DNA of 64,000 bases. It comes from Sphingomonas zeae (lineage in GTDB: Bacteria; Pseudomonadota; Alphaproteobacteria; Sphingomonadales; Sphingomonadaceae). Shown here one piece after another: positions 32,748 through 42,489 of the stretch (its first letter is position 1; each line of letters begins with the position of its first letter). The notes under the pieces are model-generated. The model was not told the DNA's origin. It worked only from the letters and a program-made list of their open reading frames with translations, and ran no database searches. The stretch spans positions 186,001 through 250,000 of the forward strand of contig NZ_JACIFA010000005.1 in the NCBI RefSeq assembly GCF_014197135.1. The letters are read 5' to 3'. Both the position numbers and the translations under genes were made by a program.

Positions 32748-35651
32748 TCAGCGCGGCCGGATCGTCACCCGGCCCAGCAGGCCGCTATCGATATTGCCCA
32801 GCCCCGCGACGATCAGCGCAATCGTCCGCTTGCCCGCGCCCGAGGGCAGCGTTGCCGTCATCGGGCCGGGCTTGGGATCGCGCTTTTCGGCGACCAGCGT
32901 GCCGTCGATCCACAGGCTCGCCATGCCGCCCACCGAGGCCAGTCGCAGCTCGCCACCGCGCGCCGCCACCGCCCGCCGGGGCGTGACGACCGAGCGATAG
33001 ACGCGCCAGCCCGCGCCTTCCGCCGGGGTCGGCGTACCCGCCTGGACAAAGGCCCAGCCATTATTATCGCTGGCGGCGGGGGCGAGGTCGGGCGAAGGCT
33101 TGGTCGCCAATAGCGGCGAGCGCCGCCATTCGCGCACGTCCATGTCGCCGTTCATCACTGCGACTTGCGCGCGCGGTGCCACGCCCAGCCGGTCGAGCTT
33201 CAACGTCGCCGGTTTCAACCCATCGGCGGTGGCTCGGATGACGATCCGCCCGCGCCCGGTATCGGGCCGCACGATCATCTGGGCCAAGCCGTTGAACAGA
33301 GAGCGCTGATTGCCCTTTTCGGACTCATGGCTGTTGGGATCGCCATTGCCGACGCCGATGATCGCCCCGCCCTCAATGGTGAAGCGGGTCATCAGATTGG
33401 CGGCTGGCACATGCCGTCCCTTGGCGTCGACCGCATCGATGGTGATCGCCTGCGCGTCCTCGGTATCGCCCGCCATCACGGTGCGCGCCGGGGTCAGTCG
33501 CAACGCGACCGGCGCGCCGACCGTCTCATGTGCGGCGCGCGCGACCTCGCGGCCGCCGCGATAGGCGATCGCCTCGATCCGGCCCGGTGCGTAAGGCACG
33601 GTCCATTCATTGCCCATCAGCCGGTCGACCGCCGCCTCGCCCACCGTCTTGCCGTTCAGGCGCAGGACGATCCGCTCCGCATTGGACAGGACCATGACCT
33701 TGGTCGGCTTGCCCTCGCGACCCGGCCAGCTCCAGTGCGGCGCGATCGCAACCACGGGTGCGTCATCGACCCAGGCGGCGCGGTGGATGTCGAAGGCGAC
33801 CTTGGGGAAACCGCACAGATCCAGGATGCCGAAAAAGCTGGCGATGGTCGGCCATTCATAGGGCGTCGGCTCGCCATGATAGTCGAAGCCGGTCCATACG
33901 AAGCCGCCCGCGACAAAGGCGCGCTCGGCGATCTTCTTCCACGCGCCGCGATGCGTGTCGCCCCAGCTCGCCGCCTCGACGTCGTAACTCGACGCGATGT
34001 GCCGCGCCGGATCGCTCTCGAACGCGCCGCGCGTCATGAAGGCGCTGGTATCCTCCGAGCTGGTCATCGGCTTGGCCGGGTTCAGCTGGTGATAGCGGTC
34101 GTAATCGCCCTGATAGTAATTGAACCCGGTCACATCGACGACCTGCGCGACATTGACCGGATTGAAAAACGCGCCGTTCATCGCCGCAGTCACCGGGCGG
34201 CTGTCGTCGAGCGCGCGGACCCAGTGCGCCATGCGCTGGACCATCGCCACGCCTGCGGGGGTGCCCTGCATCGGTTCCTCGTTGAACACCGACCACATGA
34301 TGACGCTAGGGTGATTGCGGTCACGCCGGACCAGCCATTCCAGCTGCGCGCGATATTCGGGCGCGGGATTGAACTGCCGGTTCTCGTTCATCACCAGCAG
34401 GCCCAGCCGGTCACACCAATCGAGCAGCTCCGGCGTCGGCGCATTGTGGCTCGACCGGATGGCGTTGCAGCCCATCGCCTTCAGCCGCTCTAGCCGCCAG
34501 CCGAGCAGCGCATCGGGGATGGCGGTGCCGACGCCCGCATGATCCTGATGCAGGCAGACGCCCTTCAGCTTGACGGGCCGGTCGTTGAGGAAAAAGCCCT
34601 GCGCGGCGTCGAAACGGATCGTGCGGAAGCCGATCGGCACCCGCCGCTCGTCCGCCACCTGTCCGTCGCGCAGCAGCCGCACGTCGAGCGTGTAGAGCGT
34701 GGGTCGCTCGACCGACCAGAGCATCGGCTCGGCCACGGGCAGGTCCAGCGCCGCGGTGGCCTGGTCGAAAGTCGGAACGGTCGCCTGGGCCTGCCCCTGC
34801 GCGACAATCTTGCCCTGCGGATCGAGCAGCCGCGCCTCGACCGTCACCGCGCTGTCGGCGGGCGCGATGCTGGTCAGCGTGGCGACGACGGGAACATGCC
34901 AGCGGCCATCGGCCTTGCGCGGATCGCAGTGCACGCCGTCGGTCGCGATCGAGACGGGCGCATAATCGCCCAGCCAGACATGGCGGTAGAGCCCGGCGCC
35001 CTCATACCACCAGCCCTCCATCGCCTCCGCATCGACGCGGACGGCGACGACATTGGCCTCGTCCCCGAAGCGCGCGAACGGGGTCATGTCGATGCGGACG
35101 GCATTATAGCCGGAGAAATTGTGCGAGACGACGCTGCCATTGACCCAGATCGTCGCAAAGGTCGCGATGCCGCCGAACTCCAGCTCGATCCGGCGACCGC
35201 GCAAAGCCGGGTCCAGCCGGAAGCTGCGGCGATACCAGCCGATCCCGCGCGGGCGATAGCCTTGCGCGACATTGGCGGTCTTTACGAAGGGCTGGAACGA
35301 CGCCCAGTCGTGCGGCAGGTCGACCGCCTGCCAGTCGCTGTCGTCATAATCGACCGCCGCCGCGCCGCGCGCATTGCCGGCCTTGACCGAGAGATAGGTG
35401 GCGTTGTGCGTGTCGAGCGGCGCAGGCTCGATATCGCCTTCGTGGAACAGCCAGCCGCGATCCATCAGGACGCGCGCGGCATCCTGGACCGGCAGCGCAG
35501 GAGGGAGCTGATCGACCGGCTCGGGCATGGGAAGCGCGCCCGCGCCGTCCGCCGGGCGGCGACTGGCGGCGAAGGCCGGGATCGGCGCTAGGCCACCCGC
35601 CAGCCCGACCACCGCGCTGCCCAGCAGCAGGTCGCGGCGCGCGACATTCAT
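32748..35651 (-). CDS. GH2 beta-galactosidase-like enzyme, Tat-exported
   Basis: A 967-residue enzyme with a twin-arginine signal (NVARRDLLLGSAVVGLAGGLAPIPAFA). The sugar-binding GH2 N-domain has YRPRGIGWYRRSF, then the immunoglobulin-like domain and a TIM-barrel with acid/base Glu458 (FNEEP) and nucleophile Glu533 (TSSEDTSAF). Extra beta domains (DUF4982-type and C-terminal modules) make it long. The family cleaves beta-galactosides and related links. Its place in a GlcNAc operon suggests release of beta-galactose from N-acetyllactosamine or Lewis-a type glycans. The ATG at 35651 overlaps the nagA stop. Confidence 0.9.
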   Translation of the reverse strand: MNVARRDLLLGSAVVGLAGGLAPIPAFAASRRPADGAGALPMPEPVDQLPPALPVQDAARVLMDRGWLFHEGDIEPAPLDTHNATYLSVKAGNARGAAAVDYDDSDWQAVDLPHDWASFQPFVKTANVAQGYRPRGIGWYRRSFRLDPALRGRRIELEFGGIATFATIWVNGSVVSHNFSGYNAVRIDMTPFARFGDEANVVAVRVDAEAMEGWWYEGAGLYRHVWLGDYAPVSIATDGVHCDPRKADGRWHVPVVATLTSIAPADSAVTVEARLLDPQGKIVAQGQAQATVPTFDQATAALDLPVAEPMLWSVERPTLYTLDVRLLRDGQVADERRVPIGFRTIRFDAAQGFFLNDRPVKLKGVCLHQDHAGVGTAIPDALLGWRLERLKAMGCNAIRSSHNAPTPELLDWCDRLGLLVMNENRQFNPAPEYRAQLEWLVRRDRNHPSVIMWSVFNEEPMQGTPAGVAMVQRMAHWVRALDDSRPVTAAMNGAFFNPVNVAQVVDVTGFNYYQGDYDRYHQLNPAKPMTSSEDTSAFMTRGAFESDPARHIASSYDVEAASWGDTHRGAWKKIAERAFVAGGFVWTGFDYHGEPTPYEWPTIASFFGILDLCGFPKVAFDIHRAAWVDDAPVVAIAPHWSWPGREGKPTKVMVLSNAERIVLRLNGKTVGEAAVDRLMGNEWTVPYAPGRIEAIAYRGGREVARAAHETVGAPVALRLTPARTVMAGDTEDAQAITIDAVDAKGRHVPAANLMTRFTIEGGAIIGVGNGDPNSHESEKGNQRSLFNGLAQMIVRPDTGRGRIVIRATADGLKPATLKLDRLGVAPRAQVAVMNGDMDVREWRRSPLLATKPSPDLAPAASDNNGWAFVQAGTPTPAEGAGWRVYRSVVTPRRAVAARGGELRLASVGGMASLWIDGTLVAEKRDPKPGPMTATLPSGAGKRTIALIVAGLGNIDSGLLGRVTIRPR

Positions 35652-36787
35652 GCCGCGACCGGCTCCGCCGAAGCGATGCGCGTCTCGACCGGCTTCAGCG
35701 ATGCGTCGAGCACCACCCAATCGGCGCGCAACCCCTTGGCCAGTGCCCCGCGCTCGTCGGACAGGCCCAGGAACGCCGCCGGATGGGTCGCCGCCATCGC
35801 CGCCGCCTGATCGACCGTGATGCGCAGTTGCTCGACCGCATTGGCGAGCGCCAATCCCATATCGAGGTCAGAGCCCGCCAGCGTCCCGTCGGCATAGGTG
35901 CACTTGCCGCCAGAGACGTCGATATGACGGCCGTGAAGGACGAAATCCTTATCGACCGCGCCGACCGACGGCATCGCATCGGTGACGAGCATCAGCTTCT
36001 CGAACGGCCGCGCCTTCAGCGCCAGCCGCAGCATCGGTGCGGAGACGTGGAAACCGTCGATGATGAGGCCGCTATAGGGACGCGGATCGTCGAGCGTCGC
36101 ACCCGCCAGCCCCGGCACGCGTTGCTGCATGGCAGGCATCGCATTGTAGAGGTGGGTGACGCCGGACAGCCCGACATCGAACGCCGCCATCGCCTGTTCA
36201 TAGCTCGCCTCGCTATGGCCCGCGCTGACCAGCACGCCCGCTTCGATTAGCCGGCGAAGGGTCGCGACCGGCACCCGCTCGGGCGCGACGGTCAGCATGA
36301 CCTTACCCCGACGCGGGCGGGTCAGGACGGCGACCATCTCCTCGTCCAGGTCGCGGAAGCGCGTCGGATCGTGGATGCCCTTGCGTGCCGGGTTCAGGAC
36401 CGGCCCTTCGACATGAATGCCGACGATGCCGGGCACCTTGGCCTCGATCGCCTCGTCGATCGCGTCGAGCGCGCGCGCGATCTTGTCGGGCGTCTCGCTG
36501 ACCAGCGTCGGCAGCATCGCGGTGGTGCCATAGGCCGCATGGGCCGCCGCCATGGTCGCGATGCCGTCCACGTCGAGGCGATCGTTGAACAGCACGCCGC
36601 CGCCGCCATTGACCTGCGTGTCGATGTAACCGGGGACGACCCAGCCACCGTTCAGGTCGATCGTATCCGACGAACCCTCCACCGCGCCGATAGAGGCGAT
36701 ACGATCGCCGTCGACGGTGATCTCCGCACCGGGCAGGACGCCGCCCTGGGTCGCGACATGGCCGTTGACGAAACGGAAGCGGGTCAT
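35648..36787 (-). CDS. nagA: N-acetylglucosamine-6-phosphate deacetylase
   Basis: A 379-residue amidohydrolase converting GlcNAc-6-P to GlcN-6-P and acetate. Motifs are VPGYIDTQVNGGGG, metal-binding HVEGP (Glu), SAGHSEA (His), THLYNAMPAM (His), and catalytic Asp in TDAMPSVG. The C-terminus has GLRADWVVLD. The ATG at 36787 overlaps the NagB-II stop (ATGA), and its own stop overlaps the GH2 start. It acts directly after the PTS permease. Confidence 0.95.
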   Translation of the reverse strand: MTRFRFVNGHVATQGGVLPGAEITVDGDRIASIGAVEGSSDTIDLNGGWVVPGYIDTQVNGGGGVLFNDRLDVDGIATMAAAHAAYGTTAMLPTLVSETPDKIARALDAIDEAIEAKVPGIVGIHVEGPVLNPARKGIHDPTRFRDLDEEMVAVLTRPRRGKVMLTVAPERVPVATLRRLIEAGVLVSAGHSEASYEQAMAAFDVGLSGVTHLYNAMPAMQQRVPGLAGATLDDPRPYSGLIIDGFHVSAPMLRLALKARPFEKLMLVTDAMPSVGAVDKDFVLHGRHIDVSGGKCTYADGTLAGSDLDMGLALANAVEQLRITVDQAAAMAATHPAAFLGLSDERGALAKGLRADWVVLDASLKPVETRIASAEPVAA

Positions 36788-37824
36788 AGCGTGCGGGTCA
36801 CTTTCTGAAGATGCGGCGGCGAGTCTGGGTCCATGCCACGGGCAAGCGCGAGCGCCTCGACCATGCGGTAGAAGCTGGCCAGCATCGCGATCGGCTCCAG
36901 CGCGGGATGCCCGGCGACCATCGGCAGCGCGCCGCCCTGCCCCGCGACGAACGGCATGGCACCGCGTCCCGCAAACTGGTCGGCCACCGCCTTCACGTCC
37001 TCGCCTGCCACGTCCGAGGTGGCGAAGCCGAGCACCGAATAGCCGGGCTCCACGATCCGCATCGGGCCGTGCCGCACTTCGGCCGCGCTGAACGGCTCGG
37101 CCTGGATCGAGCAGGTTTCCTTGAGCTTCAGCGCCGCTTCCTGCGCTACGCCGTAGCCGTAACCACGACCCAGCACGAACATCTGGCCGACGTCGCGCAA
37201 GCCCTCGACCGCAGGCGACCAGTCGAGGCCGAGCGCCTGTTCGACCTGACCGGGCAGATCGGCCAGCGCGGCCTCCAGCGCCTCGTCCCCTGCCCAGGCG
37301 GCGGCGAGCTGCGCCAGACCCGCCAGCGCGGTCAGGCAGGACTTCGTCGCGGCAACGGCCCTTTCCGGTCCAGCCGACAGCGGCAGGAAGGTGTCGGCGC
37401 CGGTCGCCAGCGGCGACTCCTCGTCATTGACCAGCGCGACGATATGCGCGCCGCCCGCGCGGTACGCCTCGACCGTCGCCAGCAGGTCCGGGCTGCGCCC
37501 CGACTGCGAAATGGCGATGACCAGGGCGCCTCGCACCTTCATCGGCGTCTCGAAGATCGAGGCGACCGAGGGGGCGGCCGACGACACCGGCACGCCGGTC
37601 TTGGTCTCCAGAATATATTTGCCATAGGTCGCGGCGTGATCCGACGACCCGCGGGCGATAGTGACGATCACCGGCGGCGGGGCGGCACGCAGCCGCTCGG
37701 CCAGCGCCTGGACGGTCGGCGCATTGCGCGCGAGCAGCCGGGCGATCGCCTCGGGCGCCTCCCCCGCTTCTGCTCCCATCAGGGTGCTGGTCCCCGCACT
37801 ACCGGCGGTCATCACATCAGACAT
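36784..37824 (-). CDS. SIS-type glucosamine-6-phosphate deaminase (NagB-II)
   Basis: A 346-residue protein with two SIS domains and no GlmS glutaminase domain. SIS motifs include ARGSSDHAATYGKYILE, ISQSGRSPDLLATVEAYR, FVLGRGYGYGVAQEAALKLKET and AEVRHGPM; the C-terminal SPPHLQKVTRTL is like the GlmS end. Members next to nagA (NagB-II) deaminate GlcN-6-P to fructose-6-P. The start lies 8 bp inside the GntR gene end, so it is coupled. An alternative would be another sugar isomerase, but the context makes deaminase likely. Confidence 0.9.
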   Translation of the reverse strand: MSDVMTAGSAGTSTLMGAEAGEAPEAIARLLARNAPTVQALAERLRAAPPPVIVTIARGSSDHAATYGKYILETKTGVPVSSAAPSVASIFETPMKVRGALVIAISQSGRSPDLLATVEAYRAGGAHIVALVNDEESPLATGADTFLPLSAGPERAVAATKSCLTALAGLAQLAAAWAGDEALEAALADLPGQVEQALGLDWSPAVEGLRDVGQMFVLGRGYGYGVAQEAALKLKETCSIQAEPFSAAEVRHGPMRIVEPGYSVLGFATSDVAGEDVKAVADQFAGRGAMPFVAGQGGALPMVAGHPALEPIAMLASFYRMVEALALARGMDPDSPPHLQKVTRTL

Positions 37825-38590
37825 CGGTTAACTCCGCGACGAAATCATAGGCATCGCCGCGATAGAAGGACTGGGTATATTCCACCGCCCGTCCATCGCG
37901 TAGAAATCCGCGCCGCTCGATCAACAGCCCCGCATGACCGGGATCGACGTCGAGCATCCGGGCATGGTCCGCGCCAAACGGCACTGCGCGCAGCCGCTGG
38001 AGCGCGCGCACCGGCCGGTTGCCCGCGCGTTCGAGCGCGGCATAGAGCGAGCGGTCGACCGCCTCGATCGACGGCAGCGCGAACCCCGCGATGGTCGAAA
38101 TCTCGATCGCCATCGGCACATCGTCGGCGAAGCGTACGCGCTGGAAGCGATAGACCGGGGCGCCCGGCGACAGGCCCAGCGACAGCGCTTCCTCGGGCGT
38201 GACGGTGCCTGGCGCGCGGCTGACCCACTGGCTGCTCGGCGTGCGACCGCGCGCGATCATGTCCTCGGAGAAGGATGAGAGCTTGGAAAAGCTCTTCTCG
38301 ACCCGCCCCGCAACGAAGGTCCCGGCGCCGCGCCTGCGGGTCAGCAGCCCCTCCTCGACCAGCCCGCCAATCGCCTTGCGCACCGTGATCCGCGACACGT
38401 CATATTCGATCGCCAGATCGCGCTCGGCGGGGATGGCGTCATCCTCGGCCAGCACGTTGCTGGTGATCGCATCGCGCAACAGCTGCTGGAGCTGGAGGTA
38501 TAGCGGCGCGGGGTTCCCCTTTCGGAAGGAGCCGACCTGCGCCGAGAATGTCATGGCCGCGCCATCCCCCTTTGCCCGGGCGTCGCTCAT
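37817..38590 (-). CDS. nagQ: GntR/HutC-family regulator (NagQ-like)
   Basis: A 257-residue repressor. The winged HTH is AIPAERDLAIEYDVSRITVRKAIGGLVEEGLLTRRRGAGTFV (about 45–95). A UTRA ligand domain follows, with the typical APVYRFQRVRFADDVPMAIEISTI segment and the C-terminal VEYTQSFYRGDAYDF. HutC/UTRA proteins at the head of nag operons sense GlcNAc-6-P or GlcN-6-P. The ATG at 38590 is chosen; MTFSAQ at 38554 is an alternative. Putative half-sites lie at 38644–38670. The gene starts the nag operon and overlaps the NagB-II gene. Confidence 0.88.
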   Translation of the reverse strand: MSDARAKGDGAAMTFSAQVGSFRKGNPAPLYLQLQQLLRDAITSNVLAEDDAIPAERDLAIEYDVSRITVRKAIGGLVEEGLLTRRRGAGTFVAGRVEKSFSKLSSFSEDMIARGRTPSSQWVSRAPGTVTPEEALSLGLSPGAPVYRFQRVRFADDVPMAIEISTIAGFALPSIEAVDRSLYAALERAGNRPVRALQRLRAVPFGADHARMLDVDPGHAGLLIERRGFLRDGRAVEYTQSFYRGDAYDFVAELTDV

Positions 38591-38643
38591 GCCACGCCCC
38601 GCTTCGCCAACAGGCTTATCGCAGCAAAACCAACGGGGCAATA

Positions 38644-38670
38644 GGTATTATATTTGGCATACATTGGCTT
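38644..38670. promoter_or_regulatory. Tandem GGTAT/GGCAT/GGCTT half-sites upstream of nagQ
   Basis: GGTAT at 38644, GGCAT at 38656 and GGCTT at 38666 are spaced 12 and 10 bp apart between cutC and nagQ. They resemble the repeats at 39575–39602 and 47804–47829 and could bind the adjacent GntR/HutC regulator. Confidence 0.4.
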
Positions 38671-39417
38671 TTATCCTTCCCCAATTCCACGTCGGATCGC
38701 CGCGATGCGATCCACGCTCGTCCGGCGCCTCGGACCTGCGGCGAAGCCCATGGCAAGCACTCGCGAATCCCCCCAATCCTCTCGCACGCTGGCCGACGCG
38801 TGGACCGCATCGACCCCGGTCCGGGCGATCAGGGTGGCGACATTGTCCGCCGAAACGCCCGATCCCGCGATGATCGACAGTCGCCCACGCGCCGCCATCA
38901 CCATTTGGGCAATCACGTCCGCCCCCTCCAGCGCCGTCGCCGCCCCGCCGGATGTGAGGACATGGTCATAGCCCAGCGCCGTCGCCTGCTCGACCGCCGC
39001 CACTGGATCGGCAACCAGGTCGATCGCACGGTGAAGCACGATCGCGATCCCGGCCGCCGCGTCCCGCCAGCGCGCCAGAATATCAAGGTCGAGCCGCTTG
39101 TCGTCGGCCATGGCTCCCACCACGACCCCCGCCACGCCCATCGTCGCCAGCCGCCGAATCTCGTCGGTGGCGAGTGCGACATCGGCGGCATCATAACGAA
39201 AATCGCCGTCGCGCGGCCGGACCATCGCATGAACCGGAACGCCCGACGCCACCGCATGAGCCACCAAGGCCGCCGAGGGCGTCAATCCGCCCAACCCCAG
39301 CGCACCGCACAATTCGATCCGGTCGCCTCCTGCCGCCACGACTGCGGCCACGCCATCCGCATCGTCGACGCAGATTTCCAAAAGCGGCGTACCGGCCCGG
39401 ACCGGTGACATGACCAT
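38671..39417 (-). CDS. cutC: CutC family protein
   Basis: A 248-residue TIM-barrel protein of the CutC family. Visible signatures are LLEICVDDADGVAAVVAAGGDRIELCGALGLGGLTPS, HAMVRPRDGDFRYD, VVGAMADDKRLDL, LHRAIDLVADP and VLTSGGAATALEG. It was named for copper homeostasis in E. coli, but copper chemistry is doubtful for most members. Here it lies beside nagQ and the GlcNAc TonB receptor, hinting at a sugar-linked role. The ATG at 39417 is preceded by GGGGGAGG; 39411 is a weaker alternative. Confidence 0.88.
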   Translation of the reverse strand: MVMSPVRAGTPLLEICVDDADGVAAVVAAGGDRIELCGALGLGGLTPSAALVAHAVASGVPVHAMVRPRDGDFRYDAADVALATDEIRRLATMGVAGVVVGAMADDKRLDLDILARWRDAAAGIAIVLHRAIDLVADPVAAVEQATALGYDHVLTSGGAATALEGADVIAQMVMAARGRLSIIAGSGVSADNVATLIARTGVDAVHASASVREDWGDSRVLAMGFAAGPRRRTSVDRIAAIRRGIGEG

Positions 39418-39574
39418 CTTGAACCTCCCCCGGCACATTCGATCCGCGCCACGAGACCTTCGCCGCGCAGAACCTCAGAACAGGTGTCATTTAAGCAGCA
39501 CACCTGACAATGCGCCAGCCCAATGGTCTCATGACGCCAACGTCACATTTTTCCGTTTACGGACCAATGTCATT

Positions 39575-39602
39575 TTGGTTACACGTTGGTAGCTTTGGCA
39601 TA
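39575..39602. promoter_or_regulatory. Tandem TTGG half-sites upstream of the GlcNAc TonB receptor
   Basis: TTGGTTA (39575), TTGGTAG (39586) and TTGGCAT (39595) are direct repeats spaced 11 and 9 bp apart, about 100 bp before the receptor start. The 9-mer TTTGGCATA (39594–39602) also occurs upstream of nagQ (38653–38661). Confidence 0.4.
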
Positions 39603-39701
39603 TGATATAAAATGCCGGCGGGGGAGGATACCACCAGCCACCCCATAACCAATCATAAGGGGACGCCCGGTGGAGCGGGGAATATTTTGGGGGATTTGAA
39701 C

Positions 39702-42476
39702 ATGTTGAGCTTCCGCAGCATGATCCTGACGGCGACCGCGCTCGCCGGGGTTCACGGCACAGCCTTTGCGCAGGCGCCGAATCAGCCGGCTGACGCGCCC
39801 GCGCAGACCGCTTCGGGCAGCGACCAGGCCGATAGCGGCGACATCGTCGTCACCGGCATCCGCTCCAGCCTGCGCAACGCGATCAACGTCAAGCGCGAGG
39901 CCAATGCCGTCGTCGACGTGATCACCGCCGAAGACGTGGGCAAATTCCCCGACCGCAATGTCGCGGAATCGCTGTCACACATTCCGGGCGTCAGCATCGA
40001 CCGCCGCTTCGGCGAGGGCGAAAAGGTCGCCATTCTCGGCACCGACCCCGCGCTGAACCGCATGCTGCTCGACGGCCATGCGCTCGCCTCGGCCGATTGG
40101 GGCGGCAACGACAATGATCCGTCCAGCCGCACCTTCAACTATTCGCTGCTCGCCCCCGAACTGGTCGACCGGCTCGAAGTCTACAAGTCGCCGGAACCGC
40201 GCATCGAGGAAGGCAGCCTGGGCGGCACCGTCATCGTGCGCACCCGTCGTCCGCTCGACCTGAAGCCCAATTCGATCTTCGCCTCCGGCGGCTATACGTA
40301 CAATGACCGTTCCGAGAAGGGGAATATCCGCGGTTCGGGTCTGTACAGCTGGCATAATGAAGCGGACAATTTCGGCTTTCTGGTCGCCGCGACCTATGAC
40401 AAGCAGGCGTTGACCCGCGCGGGCGTCGAGTTCTTCGGTTATCAGAGCGGCGCCGACTTCTTCCAGAAGAACGCCGACGGCTCCGTGCGCCGTGACGCGT
40501 CGGGCCAGGGCATCCTGCTCAACCCGAACGCCACCGTCACCGGCGGCACCAAGAACGACCTCATCAGTGCGGTCGCCCCCTTCGGCATCAACTATGCCTA
40601 TTTCCAGCAGACCCGCGAGCGCGCCAGCGTGTCGGGCACCGTGCAGTATCGCCCGGCCTCGAACCTGACGCTGACCCTGAACGGGCTGCACATCGACGGC
40701 AATTACAACAACTACAGCCAGTCGATGTACACCATTCCGGTCGCCTGGACCGGCAGCGTGTTGCAGACTGCCAATGTCGCCAACGGCGTGGTCAACTCGG
40801 CCAGCTTCGCCGCCGCGCCGAGCCAGTCGGCCCAGCTCGACACGCTGGTCCGCAAGACCAAGCTGAAAACCGACAACCTCAACTTCTTCGCCGATTGGGA
40901 AGGCGATGACGGCGCGAAGATCAGCTTCGCGGGCGGCTGGTCGAAGGCGACCGGCGGGCGCAATCCCGAATATCTGTTCAACGTGCAGACCAAGCTGCCG
41001 TTCAACTATGCCTTCACCCCGACCTCGGCGACGGTGAACTTCACGGGCGATCTGACCAACCCGGCCAACTATTTCACCAACCCGAACAACAATCCGGCGC
41101 AGATCGAAGGCCGTCCGGTCGTCGTCAACGGCCAGCAGCTGATCGGCGCGCAGATCGGCGGCTTGGACTATAGCGTCACCACCGACCGCGACATCTTCGG
41201 CGGCTATGACGCCACCATCCCGGTCGAGTTCGGTCCGTTCAAGCAGATCCTGATCGGCAGCCGCGTGACCGACCATGTCAACCGTGTGGATGGTCGCGGT
41301 ATCAACACCTACAAGACCAGCTCGCAGACCGCCAACCAGCTGGGCGTCACCACCCTCGTCACGCCGGGCGGCGTCTTCGACGGCAGCGGCGGCATGGGCA
41401 ATGCGACCCAGTATCTGAACCTGCCCGAGCAGGCGGTGATCGACATTCTCGCGAATTCGATCAACAGCCCGCTGGTCAACAAGATCGGCGCGTCGACCAA
41501 GGTGCGCGAGACGGTCGTCGCGTCCTATGTCCAGGCCAATTTCCAAGAAGGTGGCCTGCGCGGCAATATCGGCGGTCGCCTGGTCTATACCCGCGACAAG
41601 TCCAACTATGCGGTGACGCTGGCCAACACGGTGAACCCGGTGCCGGTGCCGACCACCACTACCACCGATTATCTGAAGTTCCTGCCCAGCGTGAACATCG
41701 CCTATTCGATCACGCCGGAGTTCCTGGTACGCGGCTCGGTCGCACGGGTGATCTCGCGCCCGCGCTATCAGGATCTGGCGGCCGCGACCTCGCTCAACGA
41801 CATCACGCTCGATGGCGGTGGCGGCAACCCGAACCTGAAGCCCTATGAGTCGACCAACTACGAACTCACGGCGGAATGGTATCCGCGCGCAGGCTCGCTG
41901 ATCGCGGTCGAACTCTTCCGTCGCGACATCTCGAACTACATCATCAACACGCGCACCAATGCCGTGTTCTTCAACTCGCTGCAGAACCGCCTGACGACCT
42001 ATAACGTCAACCAGCCGATCAACGGCGGCAAGGCGAAGGTCAACGGTGCGCTGGTGTCGGGGCAGACCGAAATCTGGGGCGGCTTCGGCATCCAGGCGAA
42101 TTATTCGTACCAGGACAGCTCGACCTCGTCGGTTGACTCGAGCGGTGCGGAACTGAACCTGCCCTATCTGTCGCGGCACACCGTCAATGTGATCCCCTAT
42201 TTCGAAAGCGGGATCTTCCAGGCGCGCCTGAGCTATAATTATCGTTCGAGCTATTTCCGCACCATCGGTCGTCTGAACTCGCGCGAAATGGTGGCGCCGT
42301 ACAGCCAGTTGGACTTCTCGGCGGGTGTGAACTTGACCAAGGAGATCACGCTGAGCGTCAACGCACAGAACCTGCTCGACGAGACCTATTACCAGTATAA
42401 CGCGACGCGCGATCGCCCGACCGCCTTCTACAAGAACGGCCGGACCTATGCCGCCTCGGTCGCGGTGCGTTTCTAA
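39702..42476 (+). CDS. TonB-dependent receptor, GlcNAc/chitooligosaccharide-type
   Basis: A 924-residue outer-membrane receptor. The signal peptide is FRSMILTATALAGVHGTAFAQ. A TonB-box-like DIVVTGIRSSL is followed by a plug with VITAEDVGKFPDRNVAESLSHIPGVSIDRRFGEGEKVAILGTDPALNRMLLDGHALASADWG. The barrel ends in AASVAVRF. The plug is of the Caulobacter NagA type. It is divergent from cutC and the nag operon, which points to GlcNAc-containing oligosaccharides as cargo. The ATG at 39702 is preceded by GGGGGA; an upstream frame to 39612 is not supported. Confidence 0.92.
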   Translation: MLSFRSMILTATALAGVHGTAFAQAPNQPADAPAQTASGSDQADSGDIVVTGIRSSLRNAINVKREANAVVDVITAEDVGKFPDRNVAESLSHIPGVSIDRRFGEGEKVAILGTDPALNRMLLDGHALASADWGGNDNDPSSRTFNYSLLAPELVDRLEVYKSPEPRIEEGSLGGTVIVRTRRPLDLKPNSIFASGGYTYNDRSEKGNIRGSGLYSWHNEADNFGFLVAATYDKQALTRAGVEFFGYQSGADFFQKNADGSVRRDASGQGILLNPNATVTGGTKNDLISAVAPFGINYAYFQQTRERASVSGTVQYRPASNLTLTLNGLHIDGNYNNYSQSMYTIPVAWTGSVLQTANVANGVVNSASFAAAPSQSAQLDTLVRKTKLKTDNLNFFADWEGDDGAKISFAGGWSKATGGRNPEYLFNVQTKLPFNYAFTPTSATVNFTGDLTNPANYFTNPNNNPAQIEGRPVVVNGQQLIGAQIGGLDYSVTTDRDIFGGYDATIPVEFGPFKQILIGSRVTDHVNRVDGRGINTYKTSSQTANQLGVTTLVTPGGVFDGSGGMGNATQYLNLPEQAVIDILANSINSPLVNKIGASTKVRETVVASYVQANFQEGGLRGNIGGRLVYTRDKSNYAVTLANTVNPVPVPTTTTTDYLKFLPSVNIAYSITPEFLVRGSVARVISRPRYQDLAAATSLNDITLDGGGGNPNLKPYESTNYELTAEWYPRAGSLIAVELFRRDISNYIINTRTNAVFFNSLQNRLTTYNVNQPINGGKAKVNGALVSGQTEIWGGFGIQANYSYQDSSTSSVDSSGAELNLPYLSRHTVNVIPYFESGIFQARLSYNYRSSYFRTIGRLNSREMVAPYSQLDFSAGVNLTKEITLSVNAQNLLDETYYQYNATRDRPTAFYKNGRTYAASVAVRF

Positions 42477-42489
42477 GCGCCTTCTGCAT

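Noticed and set aside
39612..39701. In-frame upstream extension of the GlcNAc TonB receptor
   Set aside because: The extension precedes a good SD and signal peptide at 39702, and it would translate part of the leader.
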